This document shows, one piece after another, positions 51,004-59,116 of a stretch of DNA of 64,000 nucleotides. The position numbers and the translations under genes are program-made. Every line of letters starts with the position of its first letter. Position 1 is the first letter of the stretch. The notes below the pieces were generated by a model. The model saw only the letters and a program-made list of their open reading frames with translations. It had not been told where the DNA came from and did no database searches. The DNA is from Rhodoferax sp. (GTDB lineage Bacteria > Pseudomonadota > Gammaproteobacteria > Burkholderiales > Burkholderiaceae_C), in the NCBI RefSeq assembly GCF_018780565.1, contig NZ_JADMJN010000016.1, forward strand, positions 1 through 64,000, written 5' to 3'.

Positions 51004-51031
51004 TGCTACGAAGCACTCGTGCTTCGTAGCA
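51004..51031. promoter_or_regulatory. Palindrome 1: 13-bp arms, 2-base spacer
   Basis: TGCTACGAAGCAC (51004-51016) and its exact complement (51019-51031) face each other around TC. The dyad overlaps a possible leftward -10 (TATGCT) with a TTGTAT -35 sixteen bases before it, for transcription of the two minus-strand genes, the typical place for an operator. Confidence 0.8.
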
Positions 51032-51073
51032 TATCACATATTTTACCAAATACAACCTCAATTAGCCCTGTAC

Positions 51074-51117
51074 CTGGCTTCTAAAATGAAGCATTAATGC
51101 TTCATTTTAGAAGCCAG
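51074..51117. repeat. Palindrome 2: perfect 44-bp palindrome
   Basis: The 22-bp arm starts CTGGCTTCTAAAATGAAGCA and is mirrored exactly with no spacer. As DNA it can extrude a cruciform; as RNA it would be a long hairpin with no loop. It carries a TAAAAT -10-like element in both arms. No promoter partner can be fixed. Confidence 0.85.
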
Positions 51118-51214
51118 CAATGCCTCATTCCTTCGCAGGCTACCTTTATGTACGCTGGCAAGGCAACTTATCAAGCATGCTACCGCCCCCGATTTCAGTT
51201 CTAAATGTATGTTA

Positions 51215-51242
51215 TGCTATGCAGCGCTAGCGCTGCATAGCA
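51215..51242. repeat. Palindrome 3: perfect 28-bp palindrome
   Basis: The half-site TGCTATGCAGCGCT is mirrored without a spacer. The preceding TA gives a TATGCTAT start, shared with palindrome 1 read in the opposite direction. Confidence 0.85.
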
Positions 51243-51293
51243 CATTTCTTCGAACATTCGATTCCTCCGCCCATACATTCCTTGCTGAGCCTC

Positions 51294-51346
51294 TTGTCAA
51301 ATCGGAATAATTTTGCCATACTTAGCAGCATGTATGCTGCTAAGTA
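51294..51346 (+). promoter_or_regulatory. abiEi-like promoter overlapped by palindrome 4
   Basis: TTGTCA (51294-51299), a 17-base spacer and CATACT (51317-51322) make a convincing sigma-70-type promoter. TACTTAGCAGCAT (51319-51331) and its exact complement (51334-51346) form a 13-bp inverted repeat starting inside the -10. The antitoxin gene begins 25 bases further on, so autoregulation through this dyad is likely. AbiEi-type antitoxins are known to bind inverted repeats in their promoters. Confidence 0.75.
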
Positions 51347-51370
51347 CGAAGATATCAAACGAGCGCAAAA

Positions 51371-52258
51371 ATGAGCCGCTCTAGGATGCAGATCGCCAAG
51401 GCCGACATCGTCAGTCACTTCGACGGCCTTTCCAGTCACGTATTGAAGCTAAAAGAGATCCGAGCCATCTTGGCCGAACAGCGGGGTTTCTGGCGCTTGG
51501 CCCAAAACACCACGTCAGCGCAGTTTATCGGCTTTCTTGAGAAGCACTCAAAGCTGAAACCTTACGAATTTCCATTCCCACAGCGCGGTGAGAAATGCTA
51601 CTCATGGGGAGAGGTACCTCTCCTCACAATCCTGCTGAGCCTCAAAAAGGGGCTGCACTTCAGCCATTACACAGCGATGCGGATGCAAGGTTTGACTGAA
51701 CAGTTGCCCAAATCTGTCTACTTAACCGACGAGCGCACGACCAGTCACCCGACAGAAAGAGAAAAACTCAGTCAGTCAGATATTGACCAAGCCTTCAACC
51801 ACCCTGCCCGAATTTCCAGTAACTGGGTGGAATACGGTGACAAGAAAATCTACCTGCTCAACGGTGCCGACACTGGCCATCTAGGCGTCGTCGTTCAACA
51901 AGCCACCGATGAGGATGGCCAGGAAGCGCAAGTACGCGTGACCAACGTCGAGCGTACCTTGATAGACGCTACGGTCAAACCGATGTATGCAGGCGGCGTG
52001 TTTGAAGTGGCCAAAGCATTTGCATTGGCCAGTGACCGGTTGTCGGTCAACAAGCTGATCGCGATGCTTCGGAAACTCGACTTTGTCTACCCGTACCATC
52101 AAGCGATTGGATACTACCTTGAGCGCGCCGGCTACAAATCCAGTCAGTTGGACCTGGTTCGTCGGCTTCCCATGGAACACGACTTCTATCTCGCCCACGA
52201 AATGGGGGAGACGCGATACGAACCGACTTGGCGACTATTTGTGCCAAACGGGTTTTAG
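51371..52258 (+). CDS. AbiEi-type antitoxin/regulator
   Basis: The 295-residue protein has the type IV antitoxin layout: an N-terminal winged-helix-like region (LKLKEIRAILAEQRGFWRLAQ) and a long C-terminal domain with RVTNVERTLIDATVKPMYAGG, diagnostic of the AbiEi_3/4-type C-terminal antitoxin domains. It should neutralise the AbiEii-type toxin, though in AbiE the pair does not form a stable complex. It starts 25 bases after a promoter with a palindromic operator. Unusually, the toxin gene is not downstream in the same operon but converges from the other strand with a 24-base overlap. Confidence 0.8.
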   Translation: MSRSRMQIAKADIVSHFDGLSSHVLKLKEIRAILAEQRGFWRLAQNTTSAQFIGFLEKHSKLKPYEFPFPQRGEKCYSWGEVPLLTILLSLKKGLHFSHYTAMRMQGLTEQLPKSVYLTDERTTSHPTEREKLSQSDIDQAFNHPARISSNWVEYGDKKIYLLNGADTGHLGVVVQQATDEDGQEAQVRVTNVERTLIDATVKPMYAGGVFEVAKAFALASDRLSVNKLIAMLRKLDFVYPYHQAIGYYLERAGYKSSQLDLVRRLPMEHDFYLAHEMGETRYEPTWRLFVPNGF

Positions 52259-53137
52259 CTGGTCAATCAGCGCCAGTGTGTACTTGAAGTAGTAGTCAAA
52301 GTCCTTGAGCTGAAACTCAGGAGAGACGGTATCCTTCACCGAGGCATAGCCAGCCAGGTGAAATTCGTAGGTGTCGGGGACCTTTCCCAAGAAATCCATG
52401 GGCACCTTCTTCATTTCGAACATGGCGATGAGGGTTTCGCGGGCCGTCTCTGTCATCAAATCAAGCTTCAACGTGTCCATCAGAACGAAGATGTCCACGA
52501 AATCTCGGGCGCGAGCGCTGCCTGCGCGGTCCCTCTTGATGATTGGTCCGTACTCAGGCATTTGCTGACAGATGGCCCGAAGTTTTTCACAGACGATCAT
52601 TTCCGGCGAGTAAACATAGATGACGTACCCGTCGAAGTCGACCAATTGCTTGCCCGCCACATACTCGAAACGACTGATATCGATAAGGAATCTGGTCCCT
52701 TGTCCCAGATTGATCGCTCTGCGCCTCAGTGTCTCCAGGTCTGCCGAATATTCAGCGTAAACCGCTGCTGCCGCCAGTTTGAACTCAACGCCATAGCCAC
52801 CCCAAAAGTGCTTCATGTCATCAGAAACGGCTTTGGGCTTCTCGACCATCTTAAAGTCGAAGACCTCGAAGCCGTGGGAGCGAAAGGTGTTTACTAGGGC
52901 GCGGGAAATACGGCCCTCCACTTTCGCGATGTCACCACCAAAATCCTGCCGCAACGAGAAGTCCAGGTCCACCGATGCACGAGCGCTTATCTGATGCACT
53001 AGCGCCATCGCGTTCCCGCCCTTGAGAACGAGTTGCTCCAAAAGTTCGTCGTCGGAAGACATGGCCTGGACGGCCCAGATTTTGATCCTGTCAAGCAGCT
53101 TCTTGAAATCTTCGGGGCTAGTCTTGGGCTTGTTCAC
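52235..53137 (-). CDS. AbiEii-type nucleotidyltransferase toxin
   Basis: The protein has 300 residues from the GTG at 53137 (AAGG eight bases before). The nucleotidyltransferase motif is intact: LKGGNAM (38-44), then S55-V-D57-L-D59-F. AbiEii/AbiGii toxins use this fold to modify RNA or other targets with nucleotides and block growth, aiding phage abortive infection. The partner antitoxin gene lies on the opposite strand, convergent, with overlapping ends. A longer frame from an ATG at 53197 also has a ribosome binding site, so the start is not certain. Confidence 0.85.
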   Translation of the reverse strand: MNKPKTSPEDFKKLLDRIKIWAVQAMSSDDELLEQLVLKGGNAMALVHQISARASVDLDFSLRQDFGGDIAKVEGRISRALVNTFRSHGFEVFDFKMVEKPKAVSDDMKHFWGGYGVEFKLAAAAVYAEYSADLETLRRRAINLGQGTRFLIDISRFEYVAGKQLVDFDGYVIYVYSPEMIVCEKLRAICQQMPEYGPIIKRDRAGSARARDFVDIFVLMDTLKLDLMTETARETLIAMFEMKKVPMDFLGKVPDTYEFHLAGYASVKDTVSPEFQLKDFDYYFKYTLALIDQLKPVWHK

Positions 53138-53141
53138 TATT

Positions 53142-53213
53142 GACCTTAAGGGGTTATCCGTCTTTGCAACACAAGATAGTACAGCCCAGCGCCACATGCC
53201 TTCGACCTTAAGG
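53142..53213. repeat. GACCTTAAGG direct repeats near the toxin start
   Basis: GACCTTAAGG occurs at 53142-53151, immediately upstream of the GTG start, and again at 53204-53213, in the expected upstream promoter area, 62 bases apart. Each contains the CCTTAAGG palindrome. A regulator binding both would control the toxin. This is inference. Confidence 0.45.
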
Positions 53214-53279
53214 CATTGGGTGATCCGGTTTCATCTACTCAAAAGTTAAGGATTTGGACTTGTGCAATGTACGCCATGA

Positions 53280-53309
53280 AAGGCGCTACTCAATATTCAG
53301 TAGCGCCTT
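53280..53309 (-). terminator. Hairpin at the end of the trb operon
   Basis: AAGGCGCTACT (53280-53290) and its complement (53299-53309) form an 11-bp stem with the loop CAATATTC. On the minus strand only TTTCAT follows. It is the likely end of the trb-DUF2274 transcript 130 bases after its last gene, although the T-run is short. Confidence 0.55.
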
Positions 53310-53440
53310 AAGAAGGATGCGGAATTTCGTGCGCCAACACACAGCGGAACGCCATTCACCACATTTGGCGTGAGAGCCCGTCACACCCGTACTTGGATAC
53401 CTCAAGGCACCTGACGGAATAAGACACCGAGTGAAACCTA
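53310..53440. other. Intergenic region after the trb operon
   Basis: No gene, repeat or attachment-like TTTTTCAT-type site of Tn4371 elements was recognised here. Confidence 0.35.
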
Positions 53441-53689
53441 TCAAACGGAGCTTGTGGATTTTGTTGACTTGCTCTGCAACGCCTTGAACCCTCGATCCCG
53501 CATCATGAACGATTCCAGCATATGAGGAATCAACGTGACGGAATCCACCGGCTCGCCGTAAGTTTGTGCGTGCAGCGCGGCATAGCGATCCAATTCATCC
53601 TTCAACGTCGCAGTCATTGCGATGGTCAGTTTCACCGTTTCGGTCTTGGGAAGCCGTCCCAGCCGCAGTTTGCCAACGTTCGTGCTCAT
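53441..53689 (-). CDS. DUF2274 protein, last gene of the trb operon
   Basis: The 82-residue protein (MSTNVGKLRLGRLPKTETVKLT-type start) is of the DUF2274 family, which follows trbI in Tn4371-type elements. It is small and soluble, with an RLPKT..KLTIAMTATLKDELDRYAALHAQ block that resembles a ribbon-helix-helix DNA-binding domain. Its ATG overlaps the trbI stop by four bases. It may regulate the operon. Confidence 0.85.
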   Translation of the reverse strand: MSTNVGKLRLGRLPKTETVKLTIAMTATLKDELDRYAALHAQTYGEPVDSVTLIPHMLESFMMRDRGFKALQSKSTKSTSSV

Positions 53690-54987
53690 TGCGAAGCCCC
53701 CCTAACAAAAAACAGTGGCTGATACGGTCGCAAAATCAAATCCTTGCTCACCATCACCCGCATCGGAAACCCAGGCCGAATCGTCAGCGTCGGCTGGATA
53801 CCCATGTTCCGCTTAGTCATCTCCTGACCGACCTGGTTCACCGTATCCTGCGCACCCTGGCGCACGGCAATGATCACCTTGCCATCAGCGCCGTTACGGT
53901 CCGGCGCCGCCAGTTCAGCACCCACGCCCAACAGCGTGGACAGCGCCGCACCCGCAAGAATGCGATCCCAGTGCCAATCAACACCATCCTCCAATCCAGC
54001 GTAACCCGCCGGATCAATCCCCGGCAGCCGGTCCAGCGCAATCGACGAGGTATCGGGCAGAATCAACCGCGTCCACACCAGCAACACCCGTCGTTGTCCG
54101 AAAGCCACTTGACTGTCATAGCGTCCGATCAAGCGTGAGCCCTGCGGGATCAACAGATAGCGCCCCGTTGCCGTGTCGTAGACCGCCTCGGTGACATTGG
54201 CAATAACCTGCCCCGGCAAGTCAGAGTTGATGCCCGTCACCAGCGCTGCTGGAATGACAGTACCTGCCATCACCTGGTAAGGCGATACAGGCATTTGCAG
54301 ACTGACCGGATTGCGCGTAGCCGTGTCACCCGCATTCGCGACAAAAGCGGCCTTCTGCTCCTGCCGATTCTGCGCAGCGGTCGGGTCGGCGGGCTGCGCG
54401 GTGGCGGTCGGCGGTCCCATCGGATTGAACGGCTGATTGCCCGACACCGGAACGGACGGACTGCCAACCGAAGCCGTGGCCGCAGCCATTGCCGGCTTCG
54501 CACCATTGCCACTGCTCCTAAAAAACACTGTAGAGCGCGCCGCCTCCTCCGCATCCCGCAATCGCGTCAATCGATCCGCATGCGCTGGATCGTTGTACGC
54601 CGCCGATACGTTCGCTTGGCGCTGGCGTTCTGCACTGACGATGGCCGGCCCCAAGTCACCCGGCAGCGGCTCGCCTAGAACAGGGATGGCAGGTTTGGTC
54701 GGAGTCGGTATCTTCGAATAGTCCTTGGGCAACTGGTCCAGACTCTCGGCCCGTGAGACGCGATCCACGTTGTACAACTCGGCAGCAGAGCTACGCTCGC
54801 GCTTGTGCGACTGCAGCGACCACAAGACACCTCCGAACACGGCAGCGGCCAGCGTGCCGGCACCTAACGCCAGCATGCGTCGGTTGAGCCGCACCACCGG
54901 ACGCGGCGGGGCACGCAGGGTCATGGTGTCCGGATCGACCTTCGGAGGCACCGGCGTGTCCGCCTGCGGTGTAGCGGGCGTACTCAT
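53686..54987 (-). CDS. trbI: Conjugal transfer protein TrbI (VirB10 homologue)
   Basis: The 433-residue protein has a short cytoplasmic N-terminus, one membrane helix (residues about 33-53), a proline/alanine-rich periplasmic linker and the C-terminal VirB10 domain (MAGTVIPAALVTGINSDLPGQ; LIPQGSRLIGRYDSQVAFGQRR; VGAELAAPDRNG). VirB10 spans both membranes and gates the type IV secretion channel. Starts 2 bases after the trbG stop. Confidence 0.93.
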   Translation of the reverse strand: MSTPATPQADTPVPPKVDPDTMTLRAPPRPVVRLNRRMLALGAGTLAAAVFGGVLWSLQSHKRERSSAAELYNVDRVSRAESLDQLPKDYSKIPTPTKPAIPVLGEPLPGDLGPAIVSAERQRQANVSAAYNDPAHADRLTRLRDAEEAARSTVFFRSSGNGAKPAMAAATASVGSPSVPVSGNQPFNPMGPPTATAQPADPTAAQNRQEQKAAFVANAGDTATRNPVSLQMPVSPYQVMAGTVIPAALVTGINSDLPGQVIANVTEAVYDTATGRYLLIPQGSRLIGRYDSQVAFGQRRVLLVWTRLILPDTSSIALDRLPGIDPAGYAGLEDGVDWHWDRILAGAALSTLLGVGAELAAPDRNGADGKVIIAVRQGAQDTVNQVGQEMTKRNMGIQPTLTIRPGFPMRVMVSKDLILRPYQPLFFVRGASQ

Positions 54988-54989
54988 GC

Positions 54990-56003
54990 TCAGTTCCTCC
55001 GTGCCGTGCTGGCAATACCATCGGTGCGCTCGATGCGCACCACCTGGGCCTTGTCAGCCCCCAGCCGCAGCTCGGCGGCGCCAAACAGCCTGTCCACCAC
55101 GTAATACGGCGAACGGAAACGGTAGTTCACCAACTGTCCATCGCCTTGCAGCCCAATCACGAACAGCGGCGGCAACTCGCCTTGCGCGATACCCCCAGGA
55201 AACTGGATGTACACCCGTTGCCCGTCATCAAAGGCACGCAGAGGCTTCCACGGAGGGTTGTCGCCGGTGATGGCATAGCGGAACCTGATCTGCTCCAGCG
55301 ACAAACCAGAATCGACCGGCGCAGCCGCTTGAGCCTGCTGCGCCTGCTTCTGCAAGGCCAGCATCCGGTCCTTCGGGTAGTCCCAGGACACCGAAGCCAT
55401 CCAGGCCTGCGGCGTCGAAGACAGCTCCAGCAGGTACATGCGCCGGTTCGTGGTGATGACCAGGTTCGTCTTCAGACCGGTGCGGGTGGGTTTTATGAGC
55501 ACTGTCACGCGCAAGTTGGTACCTGCGCCACTGGCCGTGTCACCCACAATCCAGCGCACCGTGTCCCCTGCTGAGACCGTCACCAGCTCCTCGCTCTCCT
55601 GAAGGGCAACGGCAGTGACCCGGCCTGGACTCGTATAGACCTGGTACAGCGCACCATCGGCATACGGCCAGACCTGGATGGCATTGACGTAACCTTCCCG
55701 GCTCGGTGCCACACGTGCCTCCAGATTTGCGCGCGCGACACGAACCTTTTCGTCGATGGATTCCGGTGCGACCTTGGTCTCCGCCTCTGTCGATAGCGGC
55801 TTCAACTGTGCAGGCAGTGGCAGCGGTTCAGACAGCGTCACCACCTCGATAGGTTTCGGTGTCTCCGGTAGCAGTTGCGCAGCAACGGGCTCATCCAGTG
55901 TGATCGTGGGCGGCGGCTTGCCGCGGGTGGCGCAGCCAGTGATGGTCGCCAAGGCAGCGACCATCACCAACGGCAAAGCGCAAATACGGATTCGTGTCTT
56001 CAT
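54990..56003 (-). CDS. trbG: Conjugal transfer protein TrbG (VirB9 homologue)
   Basis: The 337-residue protein has a lipoprotein signal with Cys24 (ATITGC) and the VirB9 domain (WPYADGALYQVYTSPGRVTAV; IKPTRTGLKTNLVITTNRRMYLLEL; PGWKPLRAFDDGQRVYIQFP-like end). VirB9/TrbG forms the outer-membrane ring of the transfer channel with TrbI. It overlaps trbF by four bases, so the two are co-translated. Confidence 0.93.
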   Translation of the reverse strand: MKTRIRICALPLVMVAALATITGCATRGKPPPTITLDEPVAAQLLPETPKPIEVVTLSEPLPLPAQLKPLSTEAETKVAPESIDEKVRVARANLEARVAPSREGYVNAIQVWPYADGALYQVYTSPGRVTAVALQESEELVTVSAGDTVRWIVGDTASGAGTNLRVTVLIKPTRTGLKTNLVITTNRRMYLLELSSTPQAWMASVSWDYPKDRMLALQKQAQQAQAAAPVDSGLSLEQIRFRYAITGDNPPWKPLRAFDDGQRVYIQFPGGIAQGELPPLFVIGLQGDGQLVNYRFRSPYYVVDRLFGAAELRLGADKAQVVRIERTDGIASTARRN

Positions 56004-56704
56004 GGTTTTGCTCCTTGTGTCGCATCGAGTTCACGGCTCCAGGACAGGCCGTTGACATAGATGCCCAGTGGATTGCGGCGCAAACGCTCTTCCGTTCGCG
56101 GCGGTTGCAGCACCACCGATACCACTGCCGTCCAGCGCTCGGTGACCGAGGGTGCGCCATTCGCATAGTTGCGCTCGATCCAGCGCATCTGAAACGAAGA
56201 ATCACTGGCCCGGACCACGCTCGTCACCTCCACCGAAACAGAGTTCTGCCCGATGCGAGCAAAAGGATCATTGACACGCGCGTATTCGTTCAGCGTGGCC
56301 GCGCCCTTGTCCGTGGTGTACTCATAGGCTTCGAGCCAGTTCTGCCGCACCACAACGGGATCGATCGACAGCGAGCGCACGTCGGTGAGGAAGCGCGCCA
56401 GGTGGTACGCAATCTGCGCGTCGTTCGGCTTGTACGGCGTGGCAGCTTCACCAACCGCCCGCACTTGGCCCGCGCTGTCCACCTCGACGACATACGGTGT
56501 CACGATGGACTGTGCGGATCGCCAGACCAATCCACCCGCCATCAGCAGAGCCAGGCTCAAGCAACCGAAGGCCATCAGCCGCCAATTCTTGGCTTGCACG
56601 GTGGCGCTACCGATGCGCTGGTCCCAGACCTGCGATGCAGCCTGGTACGGGGTAACGGGCTCGGGCGTTTCCGAGTAGCGCACCTGGGGACGTTTGAATA
56701 ACAT
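56000..56704 (-). CDS. trbF: Conjugal transfer protein TrbF (VirB8 homologue)
   Basis: The 234-residue protein has one N-terminal membrane helix (about residues 43-62) and a periplasmic VirB8 domain (ARFLTDVRSLSIDPVVVRQNW; GQNSVSVEVTSVVRASDSSFQMRW; RNPLGIYVNGLSWSREL). VirB8-type proteins dimerise in the periplasm and nucleate channel assembly. It starts 12 bases after the trbL stop. Confidence 0.93.
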   Translation of the reverse strand: MLFKRPQVRYSETPEPVTPYQAASQVWDQRIGSATVQAKNWRLMAFGCLSLALLMAGGLVWRSAQSIVTPYVVEVDSAGQVRAVGEAATPYKPNDAQIAYHLARFLTDVRSLSIDPVVVRQNWLEAYEYTTDKGAATLNEYARVNDPFARIGQNSVSVEVTSVVRASDSSFQMRWIERNYANGAPSVTERWTAVVSVVLQPPRTEERLRRNPLGIYVNGLSWSRELDATQGAKP

Positions 56705-56716
56705 GAAGTGATCTCC

Positions 56717-58093
56717 TCAATGGTTGGAGTCGTCGCGCAGACTCGGACTGGCTCCGCCCCCGCCGTGGTCACCAGAGCGCAGCGAATGCGCAGCGGTAGA
56801 AACGCCGTGTGAAAGACGCTGGTTACGTTGCAGGCGTTTTGCCCAGGCGGGTGCAGGGGGTGGCGTGTCGGATGTCGTTGCGTTGGCGCCAGTTGTGGCA
56901 CCTGCGGCTGAAGCCGGTGCAGCCGCTTCAGATACAGCCGATGCAACGCGATCCTTGACGGCCTTGGCCCCAGCCGCGACACGCTGACCAATAGCACTCG
57001 CACCGGTCTTCGCCACGTTGGCGAGGCCTGCACCCGCAGCACGAACGCCACCACCGCCTGAGGCGGCGGCACCCGCCTGGTAGGCGGACTTCGCACCTCC
57101 GACCATCGCGCTTGCCGAGCGGGCGGCACTGGCACCACCCCCAATAGCCGCGCGTGCCGCTCCCGGTGCCATGCGCGCCCCGGCTGCTACGGCTGCACCG
57201 CCTGCAGCAATGGCTGCGCCACCTGCTACGGCCAGACCCGCAGCACCCAGCACGGTTCCTGCCGCCGCACCCGCGCCCAACTGCGGCGCGCCCGATACCA
57301 GCCCGGTCGCGATGCCGGGACCGAAGATGCCCAAACCCAGCAGCGTGAGCGAAGCCAGCATGATGACCAACGCATGGTCAATCGATGGCTCTGTCCCCGG
57401 TGGTGTCTGAAACTCGGCAAACAAGCTAGAACCGATGCCGACAATCACGGCCAGCACCAGCACCTTGATTCCCGACGACACCACGTTGCCCAGCACGCGC
57501 TCAGCCAGAAACGCTGTTTTGTTCCACAAGGCAAACGGCACCAGCACAAAACCCGCCAGCGTCGTCAGCTTGAATTCGATCAGCGTCACAAATAACTGAA
57601 CCGCGAGCACGAAGAAGCTCACGATCACCACCAGCCAGGCCAAGAACAGCACGGTGATGACATCAAGATTGGCGAACACCTCGGGAAATCCGGTCAGGTC
57701 GCTGATCTGCGCCATGATGGGTCGACCCGCATCAACGCCCGTTTGCGCGAGCCGTCCCGGCTGCAGCAACTGCGCCTGGGTCATTGAAGAACCAGACGCC
57801 ACCAGTCCGAGCCCAGCAAACGAGCGGAACACAATACCCGCCAGGTTGTTGAAGTTGCCGATGATGAAAGCAAAGGCTCCGACATACAGCACCTTCTTGA
57901 CCAGCTTGGCTATCACGTCGTCGCCACCCCCACTGGCATGGCTCATGGCCCAAAACAGGCCGGCCAGCGTCATGTCGATCCCGACCAGCGTGGCCGTCAG
58001 GAACACCATCTCGCCATGCAGCAGGCCAAAGCCGGAATCGATGTAGCGCGAGAAGACGTCCAGAAAGCGGTCGATGACCGACAGATCGTTCAT
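56717..58093 (-). CDS. trbL: Conjugal transfer protein TrbL (VirB6 homologue)
   Basis: The 458-residue protein has several membrane helices (about residues 20-310) with the TrbL/VirB6 pattern, then a long Ala/Gly-rich low-complexity tail (about 280-420: GAGAAAGTVLGAAGLAVAGGAAI-type repeats) typical of TrbL. It forms the inner-membrane part of the DNA-transfer pore. The start at 58093 is the ATG after a TTG-led frame; trbK ends five bases upstream. Confidence 0.92.
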   Translation of the reverse strand: MNDLSVIDRFLDVFSRYIDSGFGLLHGEMVFLTATLVGIDMTLAGLFWAMSHASGGGDDVIAKLVKKVLYVGAFAFIIGNFNNLAGIVFRSFAGLGLVASGSSMTQAQLLQPGRLAQTGVDAGRPIMAQISDLTGFPEVFANLDVITVLFLAWLVVIVSFFVLAVQLFVTLIEFKLTTLAGFVLVPFALWNKTAFLAERVLGNVVSSGIKVLVLAVIVGIGSSLFAEFQTPPGTEPSIDHALVIMLASLTLLGLGIFGPGIATGLVSGAPQLGAGAAAGTVLGAAGLAVAGGAAIAAGGAAVAAGARMAPGAARAAIGGGASAARSASAMVGGAKSAYQAGAAASGGGGVRAAGAGLANVAKTGASAIGQRVAAGAKAVKDRVASAVSEAAAPASAAGATTGANATTSDTPPPAPAWAKRLQRNQRLSHGVSTAAHSLRSGDHGGGGASPSLRDDSNH

Positions 58094-58098
58094 GACGG

Positions 58099-58377
58099 TC
58101 AATCCTTCGAGGTGACCGGTGGCACCGGTTTCGGCACGGGATCGTTCGCGTAAGGCGATTTGCCATCCCCCATGAAGCGCCGCCGCGTGGCCTCGGACAC
58201 CGCAGCACAGACGGCGTCCCCCACTTTGGCATGGTCAGCCTTGCACTGAGCTCTAAGCTCTTTCAGACGCTCAGGATTCGCGACCAGTGATTCGACGGTG
58301 TCGGTAGGTGCCGACTTGCCGCAGGCCGCTATCAACGATATCGAAACCGCAAAGACAATGATCAAAATCTGTTTCAT
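58099..58377 (-). CDS. trbK: TrbK-like entry-exclusion lipoprotein
   Basis: The 92-residue protein has a lipoprotein signal (MKQILIIVFAVSISLIAAC, Cys19) and a mature part with an ELRAQCKADHAKVGDAVC block typical of TrbK, the entry-exclusion protein placed between trbJ and trbL. It would reduce redundant transfer between cells that already carry the element. It is 10 bases after the trbJ stop and five bases before trbL. Confidence 0.85.
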   Translation of the reverse strand: MKQILIIVFAVSISLIAACGKSAPTDTVESLVANPERLKELRAQCKADHAKVGDAVCAAVSEATRRRFMGDGKSPYANDPVPKPVPPVTSKD

Positions 58378-58387
58378 GGTGACTCCT

Positions 58388-59116
58388 TCAGTTGCTGTAG
58401 AAGTTGACTGTGTACGGGGTGTAGGGCGTGCCCTCCCCCTGGAAGCGCCGACGCACCTCGCGCGCTCGCTCCTGCACCGCCACTTGCCGGGCCTGCTCCA
58501 GAGCGGTGGCCCGGTCCTGCGTGATCTGAAGTTGCTGCGCCTGGATCGCCTGGCGAGCCTGCAAGGCCAGCAATTGATTGGTCGCTTGCGTGGCCTGCAG
58601 GGCACCGACGGCCGACTGACTGCGGTTCACCAAGTCGGTCAGCGTCTGCTCGTCGGACCTGAAGTTCTGCACCGCCTGCGACTGCACCTGGGTCGCGGTG
58701 CGCAACGCCTCCAGCGAGTTGCGCCAGCGCTGGCGTGCATCCAGCGCCATCTGACCACCTGAAGCAGATGCGGAATACGCGTTCGGGTACAGCCGTGAAA
58801 ACTCGGTCTCCATCTGCGACACGTTGAAGGCCATGCCCTGCGCCTGCTGAATCAGCTGGTTCGTCGCAGACAGCGCGGACCGCAACTCGGCCAGTGCACT
58901 GAAGTCCAGGCCCGTCAGATTCCTGGCCTGGTTCATCAGCATCTGCGCCTCGTTCTGCAACTGCCGGATCTGGTTGTTGATCTGCTCCAGCGTACGTGCG
59001 GCGGTCAGGATGTTCTGGGAATAATTGGAAGGGTCGAACACGACCCACTGCGCTTGTGCAGCAGGCATGGCGGTCACAAGCAAAGCAGTGGCAACGGCCA
59101 GCAAGGTCTTCTTCAT
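58388..59116 (-). CDS. trbJ: Conjugal transfer protein TrbJ (VirB5-like)
   Basis: The 242-residue protein has a Sec signal (MKKTLLAVATALLVTAMPAAQAQ) and a helical periplasmic region rich in Gln and Ala (TLEQINNQIRQLQNEAQMLMNQ; LQARQAIQAQQLQITQ), ending YTPYTVNFYSN. TrbJ has a VirB5-like role at the pilus tip. Its ATG overlaps the trbE stop by four bases and is preceded by GGAG. Confidence 0.93.
   Translation of the reverse strand: MKKTLLAVATALLVTAMPAAQAQWVVFDPSNYSQNILTAARTLEQINNQIRQLQNEAQMLMNQARNLTGLDFSALAELRSALSATNQLIQQAQGMAFNVSQMETEFSRLYPNAYSASASGGQMALDARQRWRNSLEALRTATQVQSQAVQNFRSDEQTLTDLVNRSQSAVGALQATQATNQLLALQARQAIQAQQLQITQDRATALEQARQVAVQERAREVRRRFQGEGTPYTPYTVNFYSN

Noticed and set aside
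50822..51061. Minus-strand ORF of 79 codons in the palindrome region
   Set aside because: It overlaps the zinc-ribbon-like gene start and palindrome 1, and its composition (Arg/Tyr/Cys-rich) looks non-coding.
50990..51350. Palindromes considered as CRISPR repeats or attC sites
   Set aside because: The four dyads differ from one another, have irregular spacing and no shared repeat or spacer pattern, and lack attC consensus ends.
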